A stretch of DNA of 64,000 bases from Hymenobacter lucidus. GTDB lineage: Bacteria > Bacteroidota > Bacteroidia > Cytophagales > Hymenobacteraceae. The DNA is taken from NCBI RefSeq assembly GCF_020447265.1, contig NZ_JAJADR010000002.1:806001-870000 (forward strand), in the 5' to 3' direction. The position numbers and the translations under genes were made by a program. Below are positions 18,731-27,173 of this stretch, one piece after another (the stretch's first letter is position 1; every line of letters starts with the position of its first letter). Under the pieces are notes generated by a model. It saw nothing but the letters and a program-made list of their open reading frames with translations, ran no database searches and was not told the origin of the DNA.

Positions 18731-19312
18731 ATGGCTAAGAAAGTCAAAACCAACAAACGACAGATTATCCTGGAAGAAGCCGCCAAGCTCTTCAAAGCCA
18801 AGGGATTCGGCGGTACTTCCATGCGCGACCTGGGCTCCCAGGTGGGCATGGAGGCGGCCAGCATGTACAACCACATCAGCTCCAAGGACGACATTCTGGA
18901 AAGCATCTGCTTTCACGTGTCGAACACCTATATCTCCCAACTCAACGAAATTGAGCAGCTGCCCGTCTCGTACGTCGACAAACTCAAGGCCCTGATCCGG
19001 CTCCATATCCGGCTCATGATTGAGGACGGCGCGGCCGTATCGGTGGCTAACAACGACTGGAAATACCTCAGCGACGACAAGCTGCAGCAGTTCAAAGACG
19101 CCCGCAAAACCTACGAAAAAGGCTTTGCCGAGCTCATTGAGCAAGGTATTGCGGCCGGCGAGTTTCAGCCCGTCAACGTGTCGGTGGCGCTGTTCACGAT
19201 TCTGTCGGCTGTACGCTGGGTGGAGCTCTGGTACCGCCCCGGCCGGGGCATTTCGGCCGAGGAGCTGGAAGAAAATATCATGACCATCCTGCTGAATGGC
19301 TTGGCCAAGTGA
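18731..19312 (+). CDS. paaR: TetR family regulator of the paa cluster
   Basis: The protein has 193 residues. The N-terminal TetR helix-turn-helix spans about 8-55 (KRQIILEEAAKLFKAKGFGG, then TSMRDLGSQVGMEAASMYNH), followed by a helical ligand domain. In several bacteria a TetR-type PaaR represses paa genes and is released by phenylacetyl-CoA. Here the gene lies inside the cluster between paaK and paaE, and two near-identical 20-bp dyads precede paaK and paaA. The PaaR identity is inferred from context. The regulator may not repress itself strongly, since no matching dyad occurs in the 89 bp before it. Confidence 0.85.
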   Translation: MAKKVKTNKRQIILEEAAKLFKAKGFGGTSMRDLGSQVGMEAASMYNHISSKDDILESICFHVSNTYISQLNEIEQLPVSYVDKLKALIRLHIRLMIEDGAAVSVANNDWKYLSDDKLQQFKDARKTYEKGFAELIEQGIAAGEFQPVNVSVALFTILSAVRWVELWYRPGRGISAEELEENIMTILLNGLAK

Positions 19313-19316
19313 AGCC

Positions 19317-19393
19317 GTTGTCAGTTGCTCGTTGCCAGTTGTCAGTTAGTGCTGGCGCCTGCTCCTAACAACTGACAACCAACAACTGACAAC
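19317..19393. repeat. Inverted repeat with four copies of a 10-mer before paaE
   Basis: GTTGTCAGTT occurs at 19317-19326 and 19338-19347, and its complement AACTGACAAC at 19370-19379 and 19384-19393. The two halves form an imperfect hairpin over 77 bases, ending 9 bases before the paaE ATG at 19403. Confidence 0.8.
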
Positions 19394-19402
19394 TAGAAGT
19401 AC

Positions 19403-20482
19403 ATGAGTCGATTTCATAAAGTCCGCATCAAGCGTATTACCAAGGAAACGCCCGACGCGGTAGTTGTGTCGCTGGATGTGCCCGCCGAGCTGCGCGACAC
19501 GTTTCGTTTCACCCAGGGCCAGTACCTCACGTTCCGGCGTGAGCACAACGGCGAGGAACTACGCCGCTCCTACTCCATTTGCAGCAGCCCGCTGGAAAAC
19601 GAGTGGCAGGTAGCCATCAAGAAAGTACCTGAAGGCCGCTTTTCGTCATTGGCTGTCGATTCCCTAAAAGTAGGCGAAGAGTTGGACGTAATGCCGCCGG
19701 CCGGCCATTTCTACACCGAGCTGCACCCCGAGCACGCCAAGCACTACGTCATGGTTGCGGCCGGCAGCGGCATTACGCCGGTGTTCAGCATCATCAAAAC
19801 CGTGCTGCTGACCGAGCCGAATAGCCAGGTAACCCTGATTTACGGCAACCGGGGCCGCAACTCCATCATCTTCAAGGAAGGCATCGAGGCGCTCAAGAAC
19901 AAGTTTTTGAACCGTCTGAGCGTGTACCACGTCCTGAGCCGGGAACAGGGTGCCACCGACCTGCTCTTCGGCCGCATCGACCAGGCCAAAACGGAGCTGT
20001 TCCTACAGAAAATCCTGCCCGCCGCCCAAATTGACGAGTGCTTTATCTGCGGCCCTGAAGAAATGATTCTGGGCGTAAAAGCGGCCCTGACCAATGCCGG
20101 GGTGGCCCCGGAGAAGATTCACTTCGAAATGTTTACCTCGGCGGGCAGCGGCAAAACCCAGTCCGGCCCCGCCAAGGTGCGGCCCGTGGGCGAAGACGAC
20201 AAGCATAGCCAGGTAACCGTGCAGCTCGATGGCACGACGCGCATCCTGGAAATGTCGTACTATGGCAACACCGTGCTGGACGCCCTGCTCGAAACCGGCG
20301 TGGACGCGCCCTACTCCTGCAAAAACGGCATGTGCAGCACCTGCCGCTGCCGGGTGGTGGAAGGCACCGTGGAAATGGACGTGAACTACTCCCTATCCGA
20401 CAAGGAAGTGGCCAAAGGCTATGTGCTGTCCTGCCAGGCCCGCCCGACTTCGGAGAAGGTGAAAGTGGATTTCGACCAGTAG
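19403..20482 (+). CDS. paaE: Phenylacetyl-CoA epoxidase reductase subunit
   Basis: Transfers electrons from NAD(P)H through FAD and a plant-type [2Fe-2S] cluster to the PaaABC oxygenase. The protein has 359 residues. The FAD-binding barrel spans about 5-105 with RRSYSICSSP, the NAD(P)-binding domain 110-235 with VMVAAGSGITPVFSIIKT, and the C-terminal ferredoxin domain has the Cys set CKNGMCSTCRC followed by a distal Cys in YVLSCQARP. Unlike the classic paaABCDE order, it precedes paaA, separated by a 241-bp gap with an operator. Confidence 0.95.
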   Translation: MSRFHKVRIKRITKETPDAVVVSLDVPAELRDTFRFTQGQYLTFRREHNGEELRRSYSICSSPLENEWQVAIKKVPEGRFSSLAVDSLKVGEELDVMPPAGHFYTELHPEHAKHYVMVAAGSGITPVFSIIKTVLLTEPNSQVTLIYGNRGRNSIIFKEGIEALKNKFLNRLSVYHVLSREQGATDLLFGRIDQAKTELFLQKILPAAQIDECFICGPEEMILGVKAALTNAGVAPEKIHFEMFTSAGSGKTQSGPAKVRPVGEDDKHSQVTVQLDGTTRILEMSYYGNTVLDALLETGVDAPYSCKNGMCSTCRCRVVEGTVEMDVNYSLSDKEVAKGYVLSCQARPTSEKVKVDFDQ

Positions 20483-20623
20483 AACGACAATTCCTCTCCT
20501 TCCTTCAAATTCCGCGCATCAAGCGGCGTAGGTGCCCGAAGGGCGGGGTGGCGAATCGTTGTTGTGTTGAACGAGTTTTGACTCTAGCTCTAACTATCGT
20601 TCTGCGGTTTCAACCTCCCCTAA

Positions 20624-20645
20624 CCCCTCCTTATCTAAGGAGGGG
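20624..20645. repeat. Small palindrome CCCCTCCTTA-TC-TAAGGAGGGG
   Basis: Perfect 10-bp arms with a 2-base loop, in the 241-bp gap between paaE and paaA. The preceding CTCCCCTAAC text resembles the arms of the larger inverted repeat at 21678-21835, so it is probably a shorter member of that family. Confidence 0.7.
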
Positions 20646-20686
20646 AAGTAGCCGTAGATATGGAAACCCGATATTTTTCTTACTTT

Positions 20687-20706
20687 TAACTAACGAATGT
20701 TAGTTA
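20687..20706 (+). promoter_or_regulatory. TetR/PaaR-type operator 2, upstream of paaA
   Basis: TAACTAACGAATGTTAGTTA has perfect 8-bp arms around GAAT. It matches operator 1 at 17213-17232 at 16 of 20 positions. It immediately follows TTACTTTTAA (20680-20689), a -7-like element also present before paaK. It lies 18 bases before the paaA start. Confidence 0.7.
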
Positions 20707-20723
20707 AACATTGTTGAAAGCGC

Positions 20724-21671
20724 ATGGAAACGGTAGAAATCAACCTCGAAGAGCAGTTTCAGGCCCGCATTGACGCGGACATCAGCATTGAGCCCAAAGA
20801 CTGGATGCCCGACGCGTACCGTAAGACGCTGATCCGGCAGATTTCCCAGCACGCGCACTCTGAGCTGGTGGGGATGCTGCCCGAAGGCAACTGGATTACC
20901 CGCGCCCCGTCGCTGAAGCGGAAGTCCATTCTGCTAAGCAAAGTGCAGGACGAAGCCGGCCACGGCCTCTACCTCTACTCGGCGGCCGAAACCCTGGGTA
21001 CTACGCGGGACCAAATGCTGGCCGACCTGCACTCAGGCAAAGCCAAGTATTCCAGCATTTTCAACTACCCAACTCTTTCGTGGGCTGATATGGGTACCGT
21101 GGGCTGGCTCGTGGATGGCGCCGCCATTCTGAACCAGGTGCCGCTGTGCCGCACCAGCTACGGCCCCTACGCCCGGGCCATGGTGCGGGTGTGCAAGGAA
21201 GAAAGCTTCCACCAGCGCCAGGGCTTCGAAATCATGCAGACGCTGTGCGAAGGCACGCCGGTGCAGAAGGAAATGGCCCAGGAAGCCCTGAACCGCTGGT
21301 GGTGGCCCACGCTGATGATGTTTGGTCCCAAAGACGCCGACTCGCCCAACACGGCTCAGAGCATGAACTGGCGCATCAAGCGCTTCACCAACGACGAGCT
21401 GCGCCAGAAATTCGTGGATATGATGGTGCCCCAGGCCGAGTTTCTGGGCCTCACCGTGCCCGACCCTGCCCTGAAGTGGAACGAAACCAAGCAGGGCTAC
21501 GACTTTGGCGACGTGAACTGGGAGGAATTCTGGAACGTGGTGAAGGGCAACGGCATGTGCAACAAGGACCGTCTCGGGGCCCGCGTGAAAGCCCATGAGG
21601 AAGGCGCCTGGGTGCGCGAAGCCGCCCTGGCCCACGCCAAGAAGCGCGCCGAGCGGGCCGAGGCAGCGTAA
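20724..21671 (+). CDS. paaA: Phenylacetyl-CoA epoxidase catalytic subunit
   Basis: Catalytic di-iron subunit of the ring 1,2-phenylacetyl-CoA epoxidase. The protein has 315 residues, the usual length. Iron ligands lie in the two ExxH-type helices [20 protein letters not shown] (about residue 72) and [17 protein letters not shown] (about residue 158). It forms the heteromultimer with PaaC (and PaaB, PaaD for activity), receiving electrons from PaaE. A dedicated operator lies just upstream; a large inverted repeat separates it from paaB. Confidence 0.97.
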   Translation: METVEINLEEQFQARIDADISIEPKDWMPDAYRKTLIRQISQHAHSELVGMLPEGNWITRAPSLKRKSILLSKVQDEAGHGLYLYSAAETLGTTRDQMLADLHSGKAKYSSIFNYPTLSWADMGTVGWLVDGAAILNQVPLCRTSYGPYARAMVRVCKEESFHQRQGFEIMQTLCEGTPVQKEMAQEALNRWWWPTLMMFGPKDADSPNTAQSMNWRIKRFTNDELRQKFVDMMVPQAEFLGLTVPDPALKWNETKQGYDFGDVNWEEFWNVVKGNGMCNKDRLGARVKAHEEGAWVREAALAHAKKRAERAEAA

Positions 21672-21677
21672 CCGTTT

Positions 21678-21835
21678 CGCCTCACCCCTAGTCCCTCTCC
21701 GAAAAGGAGAGGGGAACTAGCTTTTAGTTTTTCAGACACAAAAAACAGTCTTTCCCACTAGCCTACACTAGCCTCTAGCCAGCTAGAGCTAGTTTCCCCT
21801 CTCCTCTTTCGGAGAGGGGGCTAGGGGGTGAGGCG
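21678..21835. repeat. Nested long inverted repeat between paaA and paaB
   Basis: The left part 21678-21722 (CGCCTCACCCCTAGTCCCTC onward) pairs imperfectly with 21787-21835 around a 64-base loop. Each arm also contains its own hairpin (CCTCTCC-GAAA-AGGAGAGG at about 21693-21712, and the counterpart at about 21797-21820). It occupies nearly all of the paaA-paaB gap and ends 12 bases before the paaB ATG. Confidence 0.85.
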
Positions 21836-21847
21836 CACACCAGACCG

Positions 21848-22135
21848 ATGACGCAATCCGAATGGCCGCTGTGGGAAGTTTTTATCCGCAGCAAGCAGGG
21901 CCTCGACCATAAGCACGTGGGCAGCCTGCACGCCGCCGACGCCACTATGGCCATCCAGAACGCCCGCGACGTGTACACGCGCCGCCTCGAAGGCATCAGC
22001 ATCTGGGTGGTGGAAAGCAAGCACGTGCACGCCTCCAACCCCGACGACGCCGAGGCCTTCTTCGACCCGGCTAACGACAAAGTGTACCGCCACCCCACGT
22101 TCTACGACGTGCCGGCCTCCATCAAGCACATGTAA
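21848..22135 (+). CDS. paaB: Phenylacetyl-CoA epoxidase subunit B
   Basis: The protein has 95 residues, the size of known PaaB. It starts WPLWEVFIRSKQGLDHKHVG, the conserved PaaB N-terminus, and contains AADATMAIQNARDVYTRR and IWVVESKHVHAS. PaaB bridges PaaAC units in the epoxidase. The ATG at 21848 is the only good start. It is followed 11 bp later by paaC. Confidence 0.95.
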   Translation: MTQSEWPLWEVFIRSKQGLDHKHVGSLHAADATMAIQNARDVYTRRLEGISIWVVESKHVHASNPDDAEAFFDPANDKVYRHPTFYDVPASIKHM

Positions 22136-22146
22136 TTCTGCGCCTT

Positions 22147-22950
22147 ATGCAAGTTGCCCCTTCCGAAACGTCGGCCCTGAATAACTACGTGCCTGAGCTA
22201 CGCCAGCAGCTGTTTCACTACGTGCTGCAGCTGGCCGATACCAGCCTGATTCTGGGCCACCGCCTCTCGGAGTGGTGCGGGCACGGCCCGGTGCTGGAGC
22301 AGGACCTGGCCATGGCCAACATTGCCCTCGACTTGCTGGGTGAAACCCGCAGCCTCTACCAGTACGCCGCCGAGCTGGAAGGCAAAGGTGGCACCGAGGA
22401 CGACTTGGCGTTTCTGCGCATTGCCACCGAGTACCGCAACCCGCTGCTGGTGGAGCAGCCCAACGGCGACTTCGCCGCTACCGTTGCCCGCCAGTTTCTG
22501 TTCGACAACTTCCACTACCACTTTCTGCGGGAGCTGCACGCCAGCACCGATGAGCGCCTAGCCGCCATTGCCGAAAAGGCCGTGAAGGAAGCGGCCTACC
22601 ACCTCAAATGGACCTCGGAGTGGCTGATCCGGCTGGGCGATGGTACCGAGGAAAGCCGACAGCGCCTCGACCAGGCCCTAGCCAGCCTCTGGCGCTATTC
22701 GGGTGAGCTGACGACCCCAACGGCTACCGAAAAAGCCCTGCAGGCCGCCGGCATCATTCCCGATTACGCCGGCCTGCTGCCCAAAATGGAAGCCCACCTG
22801 AACCACGTTTTCCAGGAAGCTACCGTGCCCGTGCCCCAGGGCGTGTTCATGATGACCGGTGGCAAGGAAGGCCGGCACAGCGAGCATCTGGGCTACATTC
22901 TGGCCGAGCTACAGTACATGCAGCGCACCTACCCGGGCATGAAATGGTAA
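22147..22950 (+). CDS. paaC: Phenylacetyl-CoA epoxidase structural subunit
   Basis: The protein has 267 residues with the ferritin-like fold. It pairs with PaaA and lacks a functional metal site in this family. Conserved segments: LGHRLSEWCGHGPVLEQD at about 31, ALDLLGETRSLYQYAAELEG at about 60, and YHLKWTSEWLIRLGDGTEES at about 150. The end overlaps the paaD start (ATGGTAA), implying translational coupling. Confidence 0.95.
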   Translation: MQVAPSETSALNNYVPELRQQLFHYVLQLADTSLILGHRLSEWCGHGPVLEQDLAMANIALDLLGETRSLYQYAAELEGKGGTEDDLAFLRIATEYRNPLLVEQPNGDFAATVARQFLFDNFHYHFLRELHASTDERLAAIAEKAVKEAAYHLKWTSEWLIRLGDGTEESRQRLDQALASLWRYSGELTTPTATEKALQAAGIIPDYAGLLPKMEAHLNHVFQEATVPVPQGVFMMTGGKEGRHSEHLGYILAELQYMQRTYPGMKW

Positions 22951-23450
22951 CAACGGCGCCCACGGAAGAACGCATCTGGCAGCTGCTGGAAGAAGTTTCG
23001 GACCCCGAAGTGCCCGTGCTCAGCATTCTGGATCTGGGTATCGTGCGCTCAGTGCAGGTTGAGGGCGAAAAAGTCACGGTCAGCATCACGCCTACCTACT
23101 CGGGCTGCCCGGCCATGAACACCATTGCCACCGATATCCGGCTGCGGCTGTTGGCCGAGGGCATTACCAGCGTCACGATTCACAACCAGCTCAGCCCCGC
23201 CTGGACCACCGACTGGATGAGCCAAGCCGGCCGCCAGAAGCTGGAAGCCTACGGTATTGCCCCGCCCGTGGATGGCACCGCTACCGGCCACGTGCTCAAC
23301 CTCTTCGGCAAGGACACTGCCGTGCGTTGCCCGCTCTGTAAGTCCGACCACACCCACCTCGTTAGTCAGTTCGGCTCCACGGCCTGCAAAGCCCACTACC
23401 AGTGCGACGACTGCCACGAGCCCTTCGATTACTTCAAGTGCCACGCCTAA
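22944..23450 (+). CDS. paaD: PaaD, DUF59/MIP18-type subunit of the epoxidase system
   Basis: The protein has 168 residues. The N-terminal DUF59 domain has LEEVSDPEVPVLSILDLGIV and TYSGCPAMNTIATDI. The C-terminal zinc-ribbon-like part carries four cysteines in two pairs, CPLC and CDDC, plus a further Cys near the end. PaaD is thought to help assemble the iron centres of the epoxidase. The start overlaps the last codons of paaC. Confidence 0.95.
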   Translation: MVTTAPTEERIWQLLEEVSDPEVPVLSILDLGIVRSVQVEGEKVTVSITPTYSGCPAMNTIATDIRLRLLAEGITSVTIHNQLSPAWTTDWMSQAGRQKLEAYGIAPPVDGTATGHVLNLFGKDTAVRCPLCKSDHTHLVSQFGSTACKAHYQCDDCHEPFDYFKCHA

Positions 23451-23556
23451 GGTGAAATTGTGAAGGGTGAAGTTGTGAATTGTTCTACCAGCAAGACTGA
23501 CTCCACACTTTTCCCTTTTTTCATTTCGCCACTTCACAACCTCACCACTTCACCTT
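23449..23556. repeat. Imperfect inverted repeat between paaD and paaH
   Basis: AAGGTGAAATTGTGAAGGGT and following bases (23449-23479) pair with 23525-23556, with about 25 of 31 matches after one gap and a 45-base loop. The left arm starts on the paaD stop codon and the right arm ends one base before the paaH ATG (23558), so it fills the whole gap. GTGAAGTTGTGAA-type direct repeats occur inside. Confidence 0.75.
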
Positions 23557-23557
23557 T

Positions 23558-24739
23558 ATGGTTATCGGAATTATCGGCAGCGGCGCCATGGGCGCGGGAA
23601 TTGCGCAGGTGGTAGCCACCGCCGGCCACACCGTGCGCCTGCTCGACCAGAACCGCCAGGCCCTGGACCGCGCCGGGAAGTCGATTCAGGGCAGCCTGGA
23701 TAAGCTGACCGAAAAGGGTAAGCTGACCACGGAGAAGGCTGCCGCCATCTTCAGCCGCCTGCAGCTGACGGAGGACATCGGCGCTTTCAACGACTGTGAA
23801 TTGGTGCTTGAAGCCATTGTGGAAGACTTGGCCGTGAAGCAGCAGCTGTTCCGGGAAGTGGAAATGCTGGTGCCCGACACCTGCATTCTGGCTTCCAACA
23901 CGTCGTCGTTGTCTATTGCCTCTATTGCCGCTGCCTGCCAGAAGCCCGAGCGGTTTATCGGTATTCATTTCTTCAACCCTGCGCCCATTATGCAGCTGGT
24001 GGAAGTTATTCCGGCCGTGCAGACGCGTGAAGGATTGGCCGAAGAAGTGCGGGACTTAGTGCAGAGCTGGGGCAAGCTGCCGGTACTGACCAAGGACACG
24101 CCGGGCTTTATCGTGAACCGTGTGGCCCGCCCGTTCTACGGCGAGGCCATCCGCATTCTGGAAGAAGGCCTGGCCGACATGGCCACCATCGACAGGGCCA
24201 TGACCGAGCTGGGCGGCTTCCGGATGGGCCCGTTTACGCTGATGGACTTTATCGGCCACGACGTGAATTACCGCGTGACGGAGTCGGTTTTCACCGCCTT
24301 TTTCTACGACCCGCGCTTCAAGCCGTCCTTCACTCAAAAACGTTTGTTCGAGGCCGGCTACTACGGCCGCAAGTCGGGCCGGGGCTTCTATAGCTACGCC
24401 GAGGGAGCCGTGCCGCCCGAACCCATCCGCGACGAAGCCCTGGGCCGCGCCGTGCTCAGCCGCATTCTGGCCATGCTCATCAACGAAGCCGCCGACGCAC
24501 TAGCCATGAACGTGGCTTCGAAAAACGACCTGGAGTTGGCCATGACCAAGGGGGTGAATTACCCCAAAGGCTTGCTGGCCTGGGCCGATGAGCTGGGCCT
24601 CGAAAACGTGCTCCAAACCCTCGACGACCTCTACGACGAGTACCACGAAGACCGGTACCGCGCCAGCGCCCTGCTGCGCCGTATGGTGCGCCAGAATCAG
24701 ACCTTTTTTCAGCATGAGTCAGTCGCCAGCCACCAATAA
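23558..24739 (+). CDS. paaH: 3-hydroxyacyl-CoA dehydrogenase
   Basis: Oxidises 3-hydroxyadipyl-CoA to 3-oxoadipyl-CoA with NAD+ in the phenylacetate pathway. The protein has 393 residues. The N-terminal Rossmann fold begins MVIGIIGSGAMGAGIAQVVA; the catalytic His lies in FIGIHFFNPAPIMQLVEVI (about residue 138). C-terminal 3HCDH domains follow, the first with KDTPGFIVNRVARPFYGEAI, and a second short one near residues 300-385. The paaI start lies inside its last codons. Confidence 0.93.
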   Translation: MVIGIIGSGAMGAGIAQVVATAGHTVRLLDQNRQALDRAGKSIQGSLDKLTEKGKLTTEKAAAIFSRLQLTEDIGAFNDCELVLEAIVEDLAVKQQLFREVEMLVPDTCILASNTSSLSIASIAAACQKPERFIGIHFFNPAPIMQLVEVIPAVQTREGLAEEVRDLVQSWGKLPVLTKDTPGFIVNRVARPFYGEAIRILEEGLADMATIDRAMTELGGFRMGPFTLMDFIGHDVNYRVTESVFTAFFYDPRFKPSFTQKRLFEAGYYGRKSGRGFYSYAEGAVPPEPIRDEALGRAVLSRILAMLINEAADALAMNVASKNDLELAMTKGVNYPKGLLAWADELGLENVLQTLDDLYDEYHEDRYRASALLRRMVRQNQTFFQHESVASHQ

Positions 24740-25148
24740 CAGTGTGGCCGAAACCGTGAAGGAACGTATGCTCCGCCACGACACCTTTACCCAGCTGCTG
24801 GGCCTGGAAGTGGATGCGGTAGCACCCGGCTACTGCCGCCTGCACTTCACGGTGCGCCCCGATATGCTGAATGGCTTTCAGGCTCTGCACGGCGGCGTCA
24901 CGTTTTCGGCCGCCGACTCGGCCTTTGCTTTTGCCTGCAACAGCCACGGCCGCCAGAGCGTGGGCCTCTCGGCCACCATCGACTACCTCGAAGCCGGCAA
25001 GCTCGGCGACGTCATCACCGTGGAAGCTCGTGAGGAAGGTCTCAAGCACAAAGTGGGCGTGTACGCCATTCGCCTTACCAACCAGCACGGCACGCTGCTG
25101 GCTTTGTTCAAAGGCACCGCCTACCGCACCAGCAACGAAATATTGTAA
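24714..25148 (+). CDS. paaI: PaaI family hydroxyphenylacetyl-CoA thioesterase
   Basis: The protein has 144 residues with the hot-dog fold. It rescues trapped CoA by hydrolysing hydroxyphenylacetyl-CoA or related dead-end esters. The thioesterase motif MLNGFQALHGGVTFSAADSA (His-Gly-Gly) is at about residue 50 and VGLSATIDYLEAGKLGDVIT at about 80. The start at 24714 lies 26 bp inside paaH, a normal overlap for this operon. A start at 24588 would lie deep inside paaH and translate a low-complexity shadow. Confidence 0.93.
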   Translation: MSQSPATNNSVAETVKERMLRHDTFTQLLGLEVDAVAPGYCRLHFTVRPDMLNGFQALHGGVTFSAADSAFAFACNSHGRQSVGLSATIDYLEAGKLGDVITVEAREEGLKHKVGVYAIRLTNQHGTLLALFKGTAYRTSNEIL

Positions 25149-25161
25149 TGCTAAAGTAACT

Positions 25162-25251
25162 GTCATGCCGAGAGAATTCGGAGCATTTCTCCCGCAGCAG
25201 TAATTCATTTTACCGTTGCAGGAGAGATGCTTCGACTTCACTCAGCGCGAC
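25162..25251. repeat. Palindromic repeat (GTCATGCCGAG...GAAGCATCTCT family)
   Basis: Bases 25162-25196 pair with 25217-25251 at 28 of 35 positions around a 20-base loop. The arms carry CGAAGCATCTCTCCTGCA, shared with 3201-3303, and the GAGnGAAGTCGA core found in the loop of 9061-9140. It lies in the gap between paaI and paaJ. Confidence 0.82.
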
Positions 25252-25274
25252 GTTCTTGAAAAACAAAACACTCC

Positions 25275-26480
25275 ATGAAGCAAGCCTATTTAGTTGACGG
25301 AATCCGGACGCCCATTGGTAACTTCGGCGGCACCCTCGCCACCGTACGCCCCGACGATATGGCCGCGCTGGTGCTGCAGGATCTGCTGAAACGCAACCCC
25401 ACCGCCGACCCGGCCGCCATTGCCGACGTGATTCTGGGCTGCGCCAACCAAGCTGGGGAAGACAACCGCAACGTGGCCCGCATGGCCCTGCTGCTAGCCG
25501 GCCTGCCCACTTCGGTGCCCGGCGAAACCGTGAACCGCCTGTGCGCCTCGGGCCTCTCGGCCGGCATTGCCGCCGCCCGGGCCATCCAGAGCGGCGACGG
25601 GGACTTGTTCCTGGCCGGGGGCGTGGAGAGCATGACTCGCGCGCCCTTCGTGATGTCGAAGCCCAGCAAAGCCTTTGGCACCGACTCCAAAATGTACGAT
25701 TCGAGCTTTGGCTGGCGCTTCGTGAATGAGAAGCTGGAAGCCATGTACGGCATCGACGCCATGGGCGAAACGGCCGAAAACCTGGTGGATCAGTACCACA
25801 TCAGCCGCGAGGATCAGGACCAGTTTGCCTACGAGTCGCACCAACGGGCCGGCCGGGCCCGCGACTCAGGCCGCTTCGCCGCGGAAATCGTGGCCGTGCC
25901 CATTCCCCAGCGTAAGGGCGAGCCGGTGCTGTTTGCCCACGACGAGTTTATCAAAGCCGACACCACACTCGACGTACTGGCCAAGCTGCGACCCGCGTTT
26001 CGGAAGAACGGCTCCGTAACGGCCGGCAACTCCTCGGGCCTGAACGATGGCGCGGCGGCTTTGCTCTGGGCATCGGAAGACGGCCTCAAGCAGCACAGCC
26101 TTACGCCCCGCGCCCGGCTAGTGTCGATGGGTGTGGCCGGCGTGGAGCCCCGCACGATGGGCATCGGGCCGGTACCGGCCTCGCAGCTGGCTTTGAAGAA
26201 AGCGGGCCTCACGCTGGATCAAATGGATATCATCGAGTTCAACGAAGCCTTTGCCGCCCAAACGCTGGCTTGCGTGCGGGGCCTGGGCCTCGAAGGCAAT
26301 GACCCGCGCATCAACCCCAACGGCGGCGCCATTGCCCTGGGCCACCCCCTGGGCATGAGCGGGGCGCGCATTCTGAACACGGCTGCTCTGGAGCTGCACC
26401 GGCAGCACAAGCGCTACGCCCTCATCACGATGTGCATAGGCGTGGGTCAGGGCTACGCGGCCATCATCGAGCGGGTATGA
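25275..26480 (+). CDS. paaJ: 3-oxoadipyl-CoA/acyl-CoA thiolase
   Basis: Last beta-oxidation step: thiolytic cleavage to acetyl-CoA and succinyl-CoA. The protein has 401 residues, the thiolase II norm. The nucleophile C90 is in [15 protein letters not shown], the His in [16 protein letters not shown], and the second Cys in [10 protein letters not shown]. The stop overlaps the paaY start (ATGA at 26477). Confidence 0.95.
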   Translation: MKQAYLVDGIRTPIGNFGGTLATVRPDDMAALVLQDLLKRNPTADPAAIADVILGCANQAGEDNRNVARMALLLAGLPTSVPGETVNRLCASGLSAGIAAARAIQSGDGDLFLAGGVESMTRAPFVMSKPSKAFGTDSKMYDSSFGWRFVNEKLEAMYGIDAMGETAENLVDQYHISREDQDQFAYESHQRAGRARDSGRFAAEIVAVPIPQRKGEPVLFAHDEFIKADTTLDVLAKLRPAFRKNGSVTAGNSSGLNDGAAALLWASEDGLKQHSLTPRARLVSMGVAGVEPRTMGIGPVPASQLALKKAGLTLDQMDIIEFNEAFAAQTLACVRGLGLEGNDPRINPNGGAIALGHPLGMSGARILNTAALELHRQHKRYALITMCIGVGQGYAAIIERV

Positions 26481-27070
26481 TTTACTCCTTCAACGGCTTT
26501 ATTCCGGTGGTGCACGAGTCGGCTTTCGTGCACCCGCAGGCTACGGTTACGGGCAACGTCATCATCGGCCGCAACGTGTACATCGGGCCGGGCGCGGCCA
26601 TTCGCGGCGACTGGGGCCAGATTATCATCGAAGACAACTGCAACGTGCAGGAAAACTGCACCGTGCATATGTTCCCGGGCACCACTACGCGGCTCAAGGA
26701 AATGGCGCACATCGGCCACGGTGCCATTATTCACGGCGCCACCGTGGGCCGCAATGTGCTGGTGGGCATGAACGCCGTACTTATGGACCGGGTCGAAATC
26801 GGCGACGAGTGCGTGATTGGGGCCTTAAGCTTCATCAAGGCCGACGAAATCATTCCGCCCCGCAGCCTAGTAGTGGGCAATCCGCACAAGATCATCCGGC
26901 AGGTAACCGACGACATGCTGGCCTGGAAAACCCAGGGCACCCAGATTTACATGCAACTGCCCGCCGACTGCCACGCCACGCTGCAAGCTTGCGAGCCGCT
27001 ACGCGAAGTACCCGCCGACCGGCCCGTGCAGCAAGCCAGCTACCAAACCTGGAATGAGCGCAAGCAGTAG
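26477..27070 (+). CDS. paaY: Gamma-carbonic-anhydrase-like hexapeptide protein
   Basis: The protein has 197 residues and a left-handed beta-helix of hexapeptide repeats, in PaaY/CaiE-type proteins a trimeric thioesterase of the phenylacetate cluster. Repeats run from about residue 15 (ATVTGNVIIGRNVYIGPGAA) to about 150. The candidate metal-binding His triad lies in NCTVHMFPG, MAHIGHGAIIHG. The ATG at 26477 overlaps the paaJ stop by four bases; the next upstream ATG is not supported. Confidence 0.92.
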   Translation: MIYSFNGFIPVVHESAFVHPQATVTGNVIIGRNVYIGPGAAIRGDWGQIIIEDNCNVQENCTVHMFPGTTTRLKEMAHIGHGAIIHGATVGRNVLVGMNAVLMDRVEIGDECVIGALSFIKADEIIPPRSLVVGNPHKIIRQVTDDMLAWKTQGTQIYMQLPADCHATLQACEPLREVPADRPVQQASYQTWNERKQ

Positions 27071-27150
27071 CGCGAACTGTGTAGTTCGCGTACCCCACGC
27101 CGTTTCCACAATTGTCGTTCAACCACGCGAACTACACAGTTCGCGCTACT
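27066..27150. repeat. Perfect 25-bp inverted repeat whose arms are themselves palindromes
   Basis: Bases 27066-27090 are the exact reverse complement of 27126-27150. Each arm contains CGCGAACT-GTGT-AGTTCGCG or its complement, so a cruciform or two small hairpins are possible. The left arm overlaps the paaY stop codon (27068-27070) and the right arm ends 23 bases before the paaZ ATG at 27174. Confidence 0.93.
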
Positions 27151-27173
27151 CCTCCCTCCTTTCCTCTCCCAAT

